From NCBI GenBank assembly GCA_023091735.1, contig JALKBU010001506.1, positions 1-10,150 on the forward strand: a stretch of 10,150 nucleotides of DNA. Reading direction: 5' to 3'. The notes under the pieces are model-generated. The model had not been told where the DNA came from and did no database searches. It worked only from the letters and a program-made list of their open reading frames with translations. This DNA comes from Trichomonas tenax. Lineage: Eukaryota > Parabasalia > Trichomonadida > Trichomonadidae. This document shows, piece after piece, positions 1 through 8,446 of this stretch (the stretch's first letter is position 1; each line of letters begins with the position of its first letter). A program made the translations under genes and the position numbers.

Positions 1-192
1 TCAATATTATATAAAAAAAAATTACCTTCATCTAAAAAAAAAAATTTAAAAAAATTAAATTTTTGTTTAAAAAATGGTGAAAAACATTAAAATTTTTCTT
101 TAAAATAAGTTTTTTATTTTTTGGTGTAGGGGGTTTTTAAGGGGGGATTGTGAGAGAAATTAAAAAAAGGGGGACAAAAAAAAAATTTAGAA

Positions 193-194
<2 letters not shown>
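1..194. other. Low-complexity AT-rich left end with G-runs, no gene
   Basis: Almost entirely A and T runs, interrupted at about 127-175 by homopolymer G runs of five or six bases. No reading frame of note occurs on either strand. Alternating homopolymer runs of this kind are often seen at the low-quality end of a read or contig, so the individual bases should not be relied on. It could also be genuine simple sequence next to a repeat. Confidence 0.6.

Positions 195-250
<56 letters not shown>
195..250. repeat. Poly-A tract of 56 bases
   Basis: An uninterrupted run of A on the plus strand, T on the minus strand. It separates the low-complexity left end from sequence of normal complexity at 251. 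It may be an assembly or sequencing artefact at a contig edge, or a genuine homopolymer. A retroposed poly-A tail is less likely, because the coding remnants to its right read on the minus strand and would end in T here. Confidence 0.85.
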
Positions 251-251
<1 letters not shown>

Positions 252-1145
252 AGATATAGAATTTCCAACGATGACAGTCCCATTCATTTTTAATATCTTT
301 GCATGTTCTTTGGATATTGGTGAGAAAGACTCAATAAAATGTTTCCGACAAAATTTGCAAATTTTCCATCTCGAAAAATTTAAAACTTGATGCTGAGGAC
401 TGAATATGCGCCATTCTGGATTTTTTTAAAATGGATTACAACAATGAAGTTGTGTTTAACTTTACATAGTGAAGTTCTGGTGAAGGTAAATGTAAGTCGG
501 TACTTGAGATTGATTTTTGAAATTTTTCATTTTCGATGATTTTTCTCAAGATTTCACCATTTTGTTTTTATGCTTTCTAGGATCTGATCCAAATTGCAAA
601 CTTTGATTTCTTCCTATATGGAATGTTTGAAGCACATATTATTTAACTTCCAGCCTCTCTTAATGATATTTACAATTACTGTCCTTCTAGACATTAAAAT
701 ATCGAAGATAGGAGTTTTTTGGCGGAAAAATTTTGTAATTGCGTAATGGATGGCTAAGCGCATTTCGTTCATTAAAAGTATGTAATTATCAATTGCAACA
801 CATTGCTGTTGATGAATGAAATGAATTGAGACTGAAGAAGGAAAGAATTGAAGTACATCAGAACATGACAAATGTTCAACAAATTTTTTAGAACTGAAAA
901 AATGAGCGTGCGGCACACATCGTAATTTTGTCCTGTTAAGAGGGATCATAAAGTACTAATGACACATAAATTAGCAGATATTGTGCATAATGGTGCATTT
1001 TATCATTTGCATAGAACAAAACTGCTGAACATGACTGATATAGAAATCTAGGCACAACATTCCAAAAATTATTAATTTTGATATAAAATTTCGCAAGCAA
1101 GGATCTTACTTTGGCCAACTTAATGGTTGCAATAGAGAATGGCAC
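251..1145 (-). pseudogene. Decayed minus-strand coding remnants, family unknown
   Basis: Several minus-strand frames look like protein but break repeatedly. An open stretch at 936-1145 (69 codons) is followed by one at 614-949 (111 codons). Further on, 567-439 reads a charged stretch including GEILRKIIENEKF. After a frame change, about 430-251 reads a stretch with NPEWRIF and a CKFC (Cys-x-x-Cys) motif followed by RKHFIESFSP. The orientation is consistent while the frame changes at least three times, as expected for a dead gene, possibly from one of the large trichomonad multicopy families. I do not recognise the family and cannot give a function. The 111-codon frame alone has low-complexity composition and no clear domain, so it should not be annotated as a separate gene. 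Confidence 0.3.
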
Positions 1146-1431
1146 AAAAATTTATGCTATGGTCCTACTTGAAGAGTACTTAAATATTTCTATGTTATTT
1201 TCTCATAATCTATCAAAGTTGGCCTGACAAAAGACCAAATATTGCAAATCCATTATAAAATGATCTAAGCATATGGAAATTTTAAACGAATTTTGGTCTC
1301 GGAACTAGAAAATGGGTTATAACTCAATACATGAGTTATATATAGGTATGATATTAAAAATTAATGGGGCTGTCAGCGGCAAAGATTTTTTATATATGCT
1401 CAGCTTGTTCCCATCTATCTCCTAACTTGAG

Positions 1432-2221
1432 ATGCTAAAGTATTTTCTCGACACCTTATATAAGCTTTTAGGAGGATATATTTTGGGTAAATTATATTTG
1501 ACAAAAAATGAGTCTGTCTAAATATTAATTGGTGAAAAAGGGCAAATTCATCCAAATCACAATCGAAACACCTGCGGAGGTGGAGGAAAAGGTGGTGAGC
1601 CATCATCATACAATTATCTTCCAGGTGGATCAGGTGGTGGAGCTACGCGTTTGTTTTATTCTGTTGGGCATCAAATTGCTGTTGCAGCTGGTGCTGGTGG
1701 CTTTCCTGGATCTCACTGGTGTGGTAGCTAACTACTTCTACCACATGCAGGAGGTATTTCAGCACCTAGGTATGAATTTTGTTTGACAAAAATTTATTAT
1801 GGATCGAATCAATCTTATGGGACTTCCGACGGTATTGGAAAAAATGGAACAATGGGAATAAACTCAACTGATTCTAGAGGAGCAAGCGCAGAAGGAAATG
1901 GAGGGGTGGAGGAGGCTACAAAGGTGGTTTCTCGCACCCTCATGTTAAAACTGATATGCTGCAGAATAATTTTGGTTCAGGAGGTTCTTCGTATCTCCGG
2001 ACAGAAAGATTATATAAAACATAATAAGATTTCCATTTTTTAATGTATTGGTGTTACCAGGAAGCGAGAACTTCGCACAGCCAGATGGCGATATTCAACA
2101 AGGCCACTATGGCAATGGTTCTATGCTCGTGACATTTCTCGGATATAATGAAAGTTTTTTAACAAAGTTCAAAGCGTTATCGATTAATGATGTTATCTTG
2201 TCAATTATTCATTGTGTATGA
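1432..2221 (+). pseudogene. Glycine-rich (ALK/LTK-type Gly-rich-like) protein, decayed copy
   Basis: One frame runs from about 1432 to 1900, broken only by TAA at 1519 and TAA at 1729. It reads GGYILGKLYLTKNESV, stop, ILIGEKGQ, then TCGGGGKGGEPSSYNYLPGG, GGGATRLF and IAVAAGAGG. The frame changes near 1905 in a G-run and continues as GGGGYKGGF and GSGGSSYL to TAA at 2022. A third frame from 2057 gives QPDGDIQQGHYGNGSM and closes at TGA 2219-2221. The order GGY...LY.YIGEKG, then GGGGAT.R, then IAVAAGAGG, then GGSSYL, then GHYGNG matches glycine-rich proteins common in trichomonads and the Gly-rich region of ALK/LTK receptors. The N-terminus and signal peptide are not visible in 1146-1431, which holds no clear gene. 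Two nonsense codons plus two frame changes make this a pseudogene. The short open frames inside it are pieces or shadows of it. Confidence 0.75.
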
Positions 2222-2901
2222 AACATTTTAATTGCAATTCATAATCTAAATAGTGAACTATATTCTCAGAATCTTGAAATATTTCATCAATATTATATTA
2301 CATTCGATCAGTCATATATGATCATCATTTTGATAAAGAATCAGTAATCGCTATATATCTGTATTGCTGTCATATAAATAAAAAATCTGCAAGTCCTTTT
2401 GTTAGGGGTCAACTATGACCAAACTTCCTCTATGGTAATCTTTTTTTTTTCAAGTCCATAGTTTTAAATTATTGATAAATTATTTACCGAGAGATATTCG
2501 ATGTGCAAAAAACCAGATATTTTTGAAAAAATAGATCTCTCTATCTTGCAAGCATCAAATTGTGGTAAAAATACATTTTTTGTCAATCTCATAGAATATT
2601 TTGAGAACTTATATTTGTACATAGAATCATCTTTGGGCATCAATGAAAAAAAAACTTTGAGTTTTACCATATATATTTGTAAAAGTGAATCTATAGGGAT
2701 ATAGAACTATAATGAAAAACTAACAAAAAAATCAAAAGAATGATATGTATGATGAAGGATCCGATTTACAAAAACCACTTTTTGTAAATATTTCAAATTA
2801 CATCACATTTAACTCTGTCAACATTTCTAAAGTTTACAATTTAAGATTTAATCTGTTTCGACTCTTTTTAACGTGTTTTTCTATATCCAAAAAATTTCGG
2901 A
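2222..2901. other. AT-rich stretch without a supportable gene
   Basis: About 680 bases, rich in A and T runs. Overlapping frames of 67-68 codons are open on both strands at 2464-2704, and a plus frame of 93 codons starts at 2745, but none shows a domain, a signal peptide or an initiator motif just before its ATG. A T-run of ten sits near 2441-2450. I see no repeat shared with the rest of the window. Confidence 0.5.
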
Positions 2902-3216
2902 ATGAAATTCTTTTGGAAAATCATTTCGAAAAAAGTGTTCTTTATATTTGTTTCCTGCATCTTTTGTCTGTCACAGTCTTCTGTTTTGGACATGAAAAAC
3001 TCAAATATAATGGAGACAACAATTAATTTCGATGTATTGGGTTTGAATGAAATAAAAATATCAACTAAAGACACTAACATCATCGTCAACAACATTCAAG
3101 GCAAGACGCTTGTATCATTTATCGCTCAGTATATAACATGCGGTGGAGGTGGCAAAGGATCTGTGACGATGAAAGGACATCAAAAGTTATATATATTCGA
3201 AAACAAACACACATGA
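2902..3216 (+). pseudogene. Truncated secreted glycine-rich protein, N-terminal fragment
   Basis: A 104-codon frame starting ATG AAA. Residues 1-30 look like a signal peptide: lysines (MKFFWKIISKK), a hydrophobic core (VFFIFVSCIFCL) and a small polar region (SQSS). A beta-rich segment follows. Near residues 80-96 come CGGGGKG and VTMKGHQKLYIF, which resemble the GGY...KLYLTKNESV segment of the decayed glycine-rich gene at 1432-2221. The frame then ends ENKHT-stop, where family members would go on through several hundred residues of glycine-rich repeats. No continuation is visible downstream. I read it as the start of a second family member cut off early. A short genuine secreted peptide cannot be excluded, because the frame is intact. 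No initiator-like TCA motif sits immediately before the ATG, which argues against expression. Confidence 0.5.
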
Positions 3217-3538
3217 ATCTGGGCAAATATTCTATATCCTAGCTATACAAACAAATAATATTTATGATTCTTTATTGATTGCTTGCAATTCTATTGATAC
3301 AACTTCCAGTTTCACATTGTTGTGACTCAATACAGTTGATGATGGAATTAATTCTAGAATGATGTGCCTTCCCAAAAGGGCTTTGAAATTCATATCATTG
3401 AAGCAAATTTCTTGCTGCCATTCATCTTATTTCGTCAGACATATGAATAGTAACATCTACCATTATTTTGTAACTTTTCACGGGTAAAACCCCAAAAAAT
3501 TAAATTCGATGTCAAAATTTTTTGCATAAATTTCCAGC
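3217..3538. other. Non-coding gap between Gly-rich fragment and HSP70 pseudogene
   Basis: Mixed-complexity sequence with stops in all frames and no recognisable motif. It may contain unrecognisable remains of the missing C-terminal part of the glycine-rich fragment, but I could not find GG-rich reading in any frame. Confidence 0.5.
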
Positions 3539-4046
3539 ATGTCGAAATATTTCCTTGGTATTGACATCGATTCAACTTTTTGTTGCATCTACCTTTGGAA
3601 TGAGAAAAGGAACATGCTGAAGCAGATCATGAACGACAAAGGAAAGTCTGTGACACCTTCTATGGTTGCATTTACCAATAATAAGAAACTTGTTGGTGAT
3701 GATGCCCGTTAATTAACATTTGTTGACCCAGAGAACACCATTTATGACAGCAAGCGAATGATTGGAAGGAAATTCTCAGATCTTGTGATTTCCGCCGGAC
3801 CCAATGACAGCATAAAGATTGATTTAAAATACACTGGAAAAATGTACCGTCTTTCTCCAGAAGAAATTTCTGGTCATTTATTGAAAATATTTGAAGGAAT
3901 GCGCCGAAAGTCTTATCGATCAGGAGATTACTGACGCTGTTATTACAATCCCAGCTTGTTTCAATGATGCCCAAACGATAATGATAGCAACAAACGGTAG
4001 ATATTCACGCACTTTGCATTCCTCAGTCGTAAAATCCTTGGATTGA
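3539..4046 (+). pseudogene. HSP70 chaperone pseudogene, N-terminal ATPase part only
   Basis: From ATG 3539 the frame reads MSKYFLGIDIDSTF, equivalent to the first HSP70 signature GID-L-G-T-T. It continues with MNDKGKSVTPSMVAFT, VGDDAR, a TAA stop at 3710, then VDPENTIYDSKRMIGRKFSD, the typical NPENT...KRLIGRKF segment. LSPEEISGHLLK follows. Near 3900 the frame shifts and AESLIDQEITDAVITIPACF continues the match, as in the canonical AE..L...V..AVITVPAYFND segment. Similarity fades after about 3990 and the frame ends at TGA 4044. Only about 165 codons of a normal 620-650 are present, all from the nucleotide-binding domain. The phosphate-loop glycine of the first signature is replaced by Asp. 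The nonsense codon, frameshift and missing 3' three quarters make it non-functional. Confidence 0.9.
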
Positions 4047-4394
4047 TTACTAAAAAGGTTTTTTTATGACTATGTAAATTCTAACAATACTATCGATATT
4101 GTGATGATATAAATCATTGATAATTTCCTATTAAGATTATCGCTATATCAATACAACTTTAATATCTTTAATTAGGGATGCAAATTGGGAAATAATCCTG
4201 GATTTTTCCAGATTCCATTTTTAATTTTTTGTTTGGAAAATTATGTTTTTTTGACAAATAAACAGTTTTGACTTTGATGCATCAAAACATATTATGTTGC
4301 CGTGAAATTCTTAATCTGCATTGCTTATAAAAATAGGTCTGATCCAAACTCTAATCCAGATTTACCTGGAATTATATTATAGAAAATAACTATG
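4047..4394. other. AT-rich intergenic stretch downstream of VPS35L
   Basis: About 350 bases with stops in all frames, lying between the end of the HSP70 remnant and the convergent 3' end of the VPS35L gene. I see no motif in it other than the polyadenylation signal at its right edge. Confidence 0.55.
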
Positions 4395-4404
4395 TTTATA
4401 ATTA
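4395..4404 (-). terminator. Stop codon with nearby TAAA polyadenylation signal
   Basis: On the minus strand the stop TAA (4404-4402) is followed after three bases by TAAA (4398-4395), within TAATTATAAAC. Trichomonads are known to use a short UAAA signal at or just past the stop codon, giving very short 3' untranslated regions. The role here is inferred from position and sequence. Confidence 0.5.
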
Positions 4405-7089
4405 CAAAAACAAATCGTTCACAAACTGAAGAGCATCGGGATTATCTGAATACGTCTTTCGTAAGTGGGCGAGAACAAGGTTCTTCAGATCAGTAATCTC
4501 CGAAAGAGGCTGCTGTCTGATATCATATTTAGGCATTGTTGTCATTAAGAACTTAAATTCTTTCTTCATGTCGTCATCGAAGTAATAGTTATCTGCAAAT
4601 GATGCAATTGCTCGAAGACAGATGCTCGGGAGTGTCGCGGGATTGGGCAGTGCATTACGTTTACCCATAGCTTGTGAAATTGCTTGATTCGTGCGAACAA
4701 CCATTTGGTTGATAACACGTTGAACTTTTTCACGGAATTCAAGATTACCTCTGTACAAAATATCGTTTGAGTCGATTGAATCAATACCATAGATATAATT
4801 AGTTCGCTGCATGTGAGATCCAAGGACAATCGAATCCAGTGCAAAGTCGATTCGCAAATCTTCTGACCATTTCTTGCGAACACAGACTTTGATAAGTGCC
4901 CTAAAAATCTCCAAGCAATCACCTTCCTGCTTACCTGGAAGTATGAGAATGAAACTCAACGAATTTTTCAATAATGTGTAAAGTTCTGGTGTTGGAGGTA
5001 AATCAGTTGCATACTGAACAAAGTAGTCAAAGAATGTCTCTGAGAATGTAACAACTTTAGAAAGAAGTGAAACATTTGCTCCCATAAGGAAGAGAGCACA
5101 TCTTTCGACTGGATTTTCGATAGAAGGAATCGTGCAAAGAGTATAAGCAAGAAGTGAGTAAAGAGCTATCTCGAGATGAGGAATCTTGTTGTTCGTTGCA
5201 TGAATGCAGTCGCACATAGCAATGCGTGCAAGGACACTCATTAGGCGTGAATTTGTCTGGAAAGATTCACGCGCTGATAAGAGAAAATTTAAATGTGCTT
5301 CAACATTATTATCGAAGTCAACTCTGTATAAAAACCATTCGATTTTTGCAATGATCTTCTGGACAACATCCTCTGCACTCAAAACGGATAAAGAATGGAA
5401 TGCAATAACAGCTTGCTCAAGGAGAACTCGAACAACAAATGGATCCGACAGTTTGAACGGCTTTCTTTGAATATCTTCTAAAATATAAAGAGCAATTTTT
5501 TCGAGACTTTTTACATCGAGATAATCCATAATATCAGACGGGCTGTGTGTAGATTTGAGCATTGATCCAAAGTTCTTTGTATATTTAACAGCATATTTAA
5601 CACATTTAAACAAGTTCTTTGCATCATCATCCGTCAAATGAAGTCCAAATTCAGATTCTTGTTTTTCGAAATTTGTTGAAACAACATCCATCACATGATC
5701 CAAATAAAGATCAATATGACGCGGCGGACAGAATCGACAGACATATTTAGTTAGCGGGGCAGCAACGAAGATGAAATCACTTGAATTATATTCTCTCATT
5801 CGAACGAAGATATCATTTGTTGTCTTAACAACATCAGTCTTAATGTCACACGCAGCAATGATTGAGCATAAGTCGTGCATAAGAAGTGGCTTCGGAAGAG
5901 TGTTGTCGCATTCATCAATCATTTTCAAAACGACCGGAAATGCAACGGTTATAAAACGTGGTGGAATTGAATTAATAAAAACTTTCAAAACGAATGCAGG
6001 AGGCTTTCCTTGAGCGTAGAAGCTATCAATTGAACGGATCAATATATCTGCATCTGAGTTAGTGATTAAAGTCTTCAAAAAGAAATAAAGTGCTGGTTCT
6101 TGAGTATTCATGAAATGTTCATAAGTGAATTTTAATTGTGGCCTGAAACACCGTCTGAAACCACCATTGTTCATGTAAATCATATTGAGCGTATACATTT
6201 CGAGCAACATATGCATGAAAGAAATATCATTTTTTGGATTTACTTGAAACACAGTGTGAACAAAAAAAGCAATCACAAATATTGTAGACAATGAAACACC
6301 GAGTCCACCTATAGCATGAGATATCAAATTTATCTGCTCATTGAAGACTTTCCACGGATGATTCTCCAAAAGACAAAGAAATGAGATTTCCAGTATCAGC
6401 TTTGGCAGCAACAGCTCTATTTTCGATATCTTTCCAAACCACTCTATTGCTGTCAATTGACGCGAAACTGTTGGTGCAGATTCGTAATCATTTGGATGAT
6501 CTGGCAATAAACTGAACATTTTTTGTGCATTGGCGATAAATTTATCAATGGCTTCGACAACCAATATGAATTGACAAGGATAAAAATTTGGAGATTCGAA
6601 ATTATTGAGTAAATGGCAACATTCTATGACATAATCGAGCATCTCCATGTAATTATTCTTTTCTGCACTTACTTCTATGAGATACGCTAATTTTTTTGTT
6701 GAATTCCGCAATGATTCTTCGTTACTAAGGATATATTGAAAAGCTGCACTGTCATCATGTAAAAAATCGAACTCTGAAAGTCTTTCGTTGATTCTATCGC
6801 TAAAATTTACAGTAAAATCGCTTATAACAAAATTTGTGTGATGGACTTTATAAGAATCACAGCATTTTGCTTTAAGTTTTATCCATCTTTTGTTGACAGG
6901 TTCAGCATTTTCTGCATCACGAAGAGTTTTCTTCAGTATTTGGTTAGATTCGGTATTGAACGCCTCAACTCTTGATGTTATTTCAGAGAGAGGCTCCTGG
7001 TCAACACGTTCGAGCCTTTTTACGCTGAAACCATGAAGAATATCAATGTCTTTATCAATGGGATGAAAAATAATTGATTCAATCTCCAT
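4402..7089 (-). CDS. VPS35L: VPS35L-like subunit of the Retriever endosomal recycling complex
   Basis: An uninterrupted 895-residue alpha-helical protein, recognised by comparison from memory with VPS35L (C16orf62). Matching landmarks come in the same order. Residues 150-182: MLDYVIECCHLL and NFYPCQFILV, versus an IQCSKLL and FYPSKFVLI stretch in the human protein. Residues 214-232: AIEWFGKIS..ELLLPK. Residues 258-284: HAIGGLG..LS. Residues 387-414: VLKMIDECD...PKPLL, versus a KECDESGFPKHLL stretch. Residues 600-612: NFLLSARESF. Residues 768-781: GIDSIDSNDILYRG, versus an IDKVDSNDSLYGG stretch. Length is close to the human 963. VPS35L is the alpha-solenoid scaffold that binds VPS29 and VPS26C and recycles cargo from endosomes on the cytosolic face. 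An EPL tripeptide at 32-34 may be the Pro-Leu motif used to dock VPS29. The start is fixed by an initiator six bases upstream. No frameshift or intron is seen. Retromer VPS35 is the alternative, but the DSNDILYRG and FYPCQF landmarks favour VPS35L. Confidence 0.85.
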   Translation of the reverse strand: MEIESIIFHPIDKDIDILHGFSVKRLERVDQEPLSEITSRVEAFNTESNQILKKTLRDAENAEPVNKRWIKLKAKCCDSYKVHHTNFVISDFTVNFSDRINERLSEFDFLHDDSAAFQYILSNEESLRNSTKKLAYLIEVSAEKNNYMEMLDYVIECCHLLNNFESPNFYPCQFILVVEAIDKFIANAQKMFSLLPDHPNDYESAPTVSRQLTAIEWFGKISKIELLLPKLILEISFLCLLENHPWKVFNEQINLISHAIGGLGVSLSTIFVIAFFVHTVFQVNPKNDISFMHMLLEMYTLNMIYMNNGGFRRCFRPQLKFTYEHFMNTQEPALYFFLKTLITNSDADILIRSIDSFYAQGKPPAFVLKVFINSIPPRFITVAFPVVLKMIDECDNTLPKPLLMHDLCSIIAACDIKTDVVKTTNDIFVRMREYNSSDFIFVAAPLTKYVCRFCPPRHIDLYLDHVMDVVSTNFEKQESEFGLHLTDDDAKNLFKCVKYAVKYTKNFGSMLKSTHSPSDIMDYLDVKSLEKIALYILEDIQRKPFKLSDPFVVRVLLEQAVIAFHSLSVLSAEDVVQKIIAKIEWFLYRVDFDNNVEAHLNFLLSARESFQTNSRLMSVLARIAMCDCIHATNNKIPHLEIALYSLLAYTLCTIPSIENPVERCALFLMGANVSLLSKVVTFSETFFDYFVQYATDLPPTPELYTLLKNSLSFILILPGKQEGDCLEIFRALIKVCVRKKWSEDLRIDFALDSIVLGSHMQRTNYIYGIDSIDSNDILYRGNLEFREKVQRVINQMVVRTNQAISQAMGKRNALPNPATLPSICLRAIASFADNYYFDDDMKKEFKFLMTTMPKYDIRQQPLSEITDLKNLVLAHLRKTYSDNPDALQFVNDLFL

Positions 7090-7097
7090 TGAAATGA
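7090..7097 (-). promoter_or_regulatory. Initiator-like element for the VPS35L gene
   Basis: The minus strand reads TTCATTTCA immediately before ATG. TCATT fits the trichomonad initiator consensus TCA-Y-W, with transcription predicted to start at the A (7095), six bases from the start codon. Such very short leaders are usual in Trichomonas. The match supports the chosen start codon. Confidence 0.55.
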
Positions 7098-7267
7098 ATA
7101 TTTTTGATTAAAGAATTATAATAAAAATACGAATTTTATCACAACAATATCATAATTTTCATACGAAATCATCATATTTTTATTTACAAATATTTATCAA
7201 CAATATACATATTTTGCAGTATTAATATAATATATTCATAAATTAGATCAGAAATAACCTTGTTCTC

Positions 7268-8446
7268 TCACCTTTTTCGACGAAATATTAATGCGAATAA
7301 TGAAATCGCTGCAATTGAACTTGAAACTATCAAAGGCACAAGTAATGGGTTCATTTTATCGTCTTTCGGTTGTTGTTCAGGTTCAGTTTCTATTTCGTGG
7401 TCTTCATATTTGTGATTTTTTTCATTTTTAAGTCTTTGTATTTCTTCGGAAAGCTCTTCAAGGTGCTGTTGATATTCTTCTGTGGCTTCTGAAAACGTGG
7501 ACTTTGTCATCTCTAACAAATTGATAATATTTGCTCTTTCACGTGTCAAATCTTCAATTTCATCATCATCTTTTGTGAAAGCGACTTTTTTCGTGTACTC
7601 ATTATATTTCTGGATGTTCGTTCCATCAAGAATCAAATCCGGTGTTGCTAGAGCCTCGAGTATTTCTGATGCCGATGATCTTTGCGACGGATCTGATTCC
7701 CAACATGAACAAATTAATTCTTCAAACATTGGTGGAAAATTGTCTGGAAATTCGGGTCTTCCACCGTAATATCTCTCTTGGTATAAATCATCCTGCGAAA
7801 TCAAAGCAGATGGAGGCTCTCCTGAAAGTAAATGATATAAAATCATTCCATAGTTAAAAATATCTGATTGATTTGTGATCTTTGTGGCACTAGGCATCAA
7901 GCATTCCGGTGAGTAGTAAGCAAAAGCTTTTTCATCGAAATCAAAATCAGCCATTAAATCTTTTCCTTGAATACATGCGTAGCTTAAGTCGCCTATGATA
8001 GGTTCGCAGTTTTCATCAATCCAAATCGATGATGCGCTTAGATTTGTGAGAATAATTTTGTGTGAGTGAAGATAAAATAAAGCTGAAGCAATTCCGTATA
8101 TAATTTTCATTTTACTTGTTGGATCTTCGAGTTTTGGTTCTCTCGCAGCTATGGCATCATTAAGAGTTCCAAGAGTTGGAAATTCTCTTGCTACGAAAAT
8201 TCCGTTTTGTGGTGAAATAGAGAAACCAATGACCGAAGAAAACGCTTTATGAGTCATTTTCGTTGTAATTTGTATATCATTTATGAATCTTTTTATAGAT
8301 TTTTTATCTAATGTTTTGTAATACTTCGATAAACACGTAAGTCCGGTTCTCAAATTTTTGGTCTTCGAATACCTTCCGTCTGATTGCGTCGAAATTTTCT
8401 CTATTTCGTCGAAATCAGAATATTCGCATAATGATTCAGTTTGCAT
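7268..8446 (-). CDS. Tail-anchored protein pseudokinase with coiled coil
   Basis: 392 residues. A kinase-fold domain spans about 20-270. Retained landmarks are a candidate beta-3 lysine (CLSK, K41), YLHSH (125-129), the SPE of the activation segment (179-181), D195..G200 (SDIFNYG), CW (248-249) and DPSQR (R256). Catalytic parts are lost: HRD is replaced by LTN (133-135), the catalytic-loop lysine and asparagine are both Ser (137, 140), DFG is DLS (153-155), and the glycine loop near 20-36 is unrecognisable. The fold resembles TKL/tyrosine-kinase-like members, abundant in trichomonads. A coiled coil rich in E, Q, K and L follows at about 293-345, then an acidic linker, and a single hydrophobic segment (about 367-387) ending in RRKR, four residues from the C-terminus. 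This predicts a tail-anchored protein with the pseudokinase in the cytosol. It probably scaffolds or senses rather than phosphorylates; weak activity cannot be excluded. It lies 178 bases upstream of VPS35L on the same strand. Confidence 0.85.
   Translation of the reverse strand: MQTESLCEYSDFDEIEKISTQSDGRYSKTKNLRTGLTCLSKYYKTLDKKSIKRFINDIQITTKMTHKAFSSVIGFSISPQNGIFVAREFPTLGTLNDAIAAREPKLEDPTSKMKIIYGIASALFYLHSHKIILTNLSASSIWIDENCEPIIGDLSYACIQGKDLMADFDFDEKAFAYYSPECLMPSATKITNQSDIFNYGMILYHLLSGEPPSALISQDDLYQERYYGGRPEFPDNFPPMFEELICSCWESDPSQRSSASEILEALATPDLILDGTNIQKYNEYTKKVAFTKDDDEIEDLTRERANIINLLEMTKSTFSEATEEYQQHLEELSEEIQRLKNEKNHKYEDHEIETEPEQQPKDDKMNPLLVPLIVSSSIAAISLFALIFRRKR

Noticed and set aside
1529..2043. 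Two plus-strand open frames of 85 and 86 codons
   Set aside because: The first is an out-of-frame reading of the decayed glycine-rich gene; the second runs in the gene's frame only to about 1900 and then leaves it. Neither is a separate gene.
2501..2704. 67-codon plus-strand frame as a gene
   Set aside because: The opposite strand is equally open, no initiator or domain is visible, and AT-rich composition explains the length.
3672..3974. A 100-codon minus-strand frame
   Set aside because: It lies antisense to the HSP70 pseudogene and has no recognisable domain; it is a shadow.
4566..6013. Several 60-118 codon frames on both strands inside the VPS35L gene
   Set aside because: All overlap the long frame with conserved landmarks and have shadow-type composition.
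7482..7857. Plus-strand frames opposite the pseudokinase
   Set aside because: Antisense to a well-supported kinase-fold gene, with no domain of their own.
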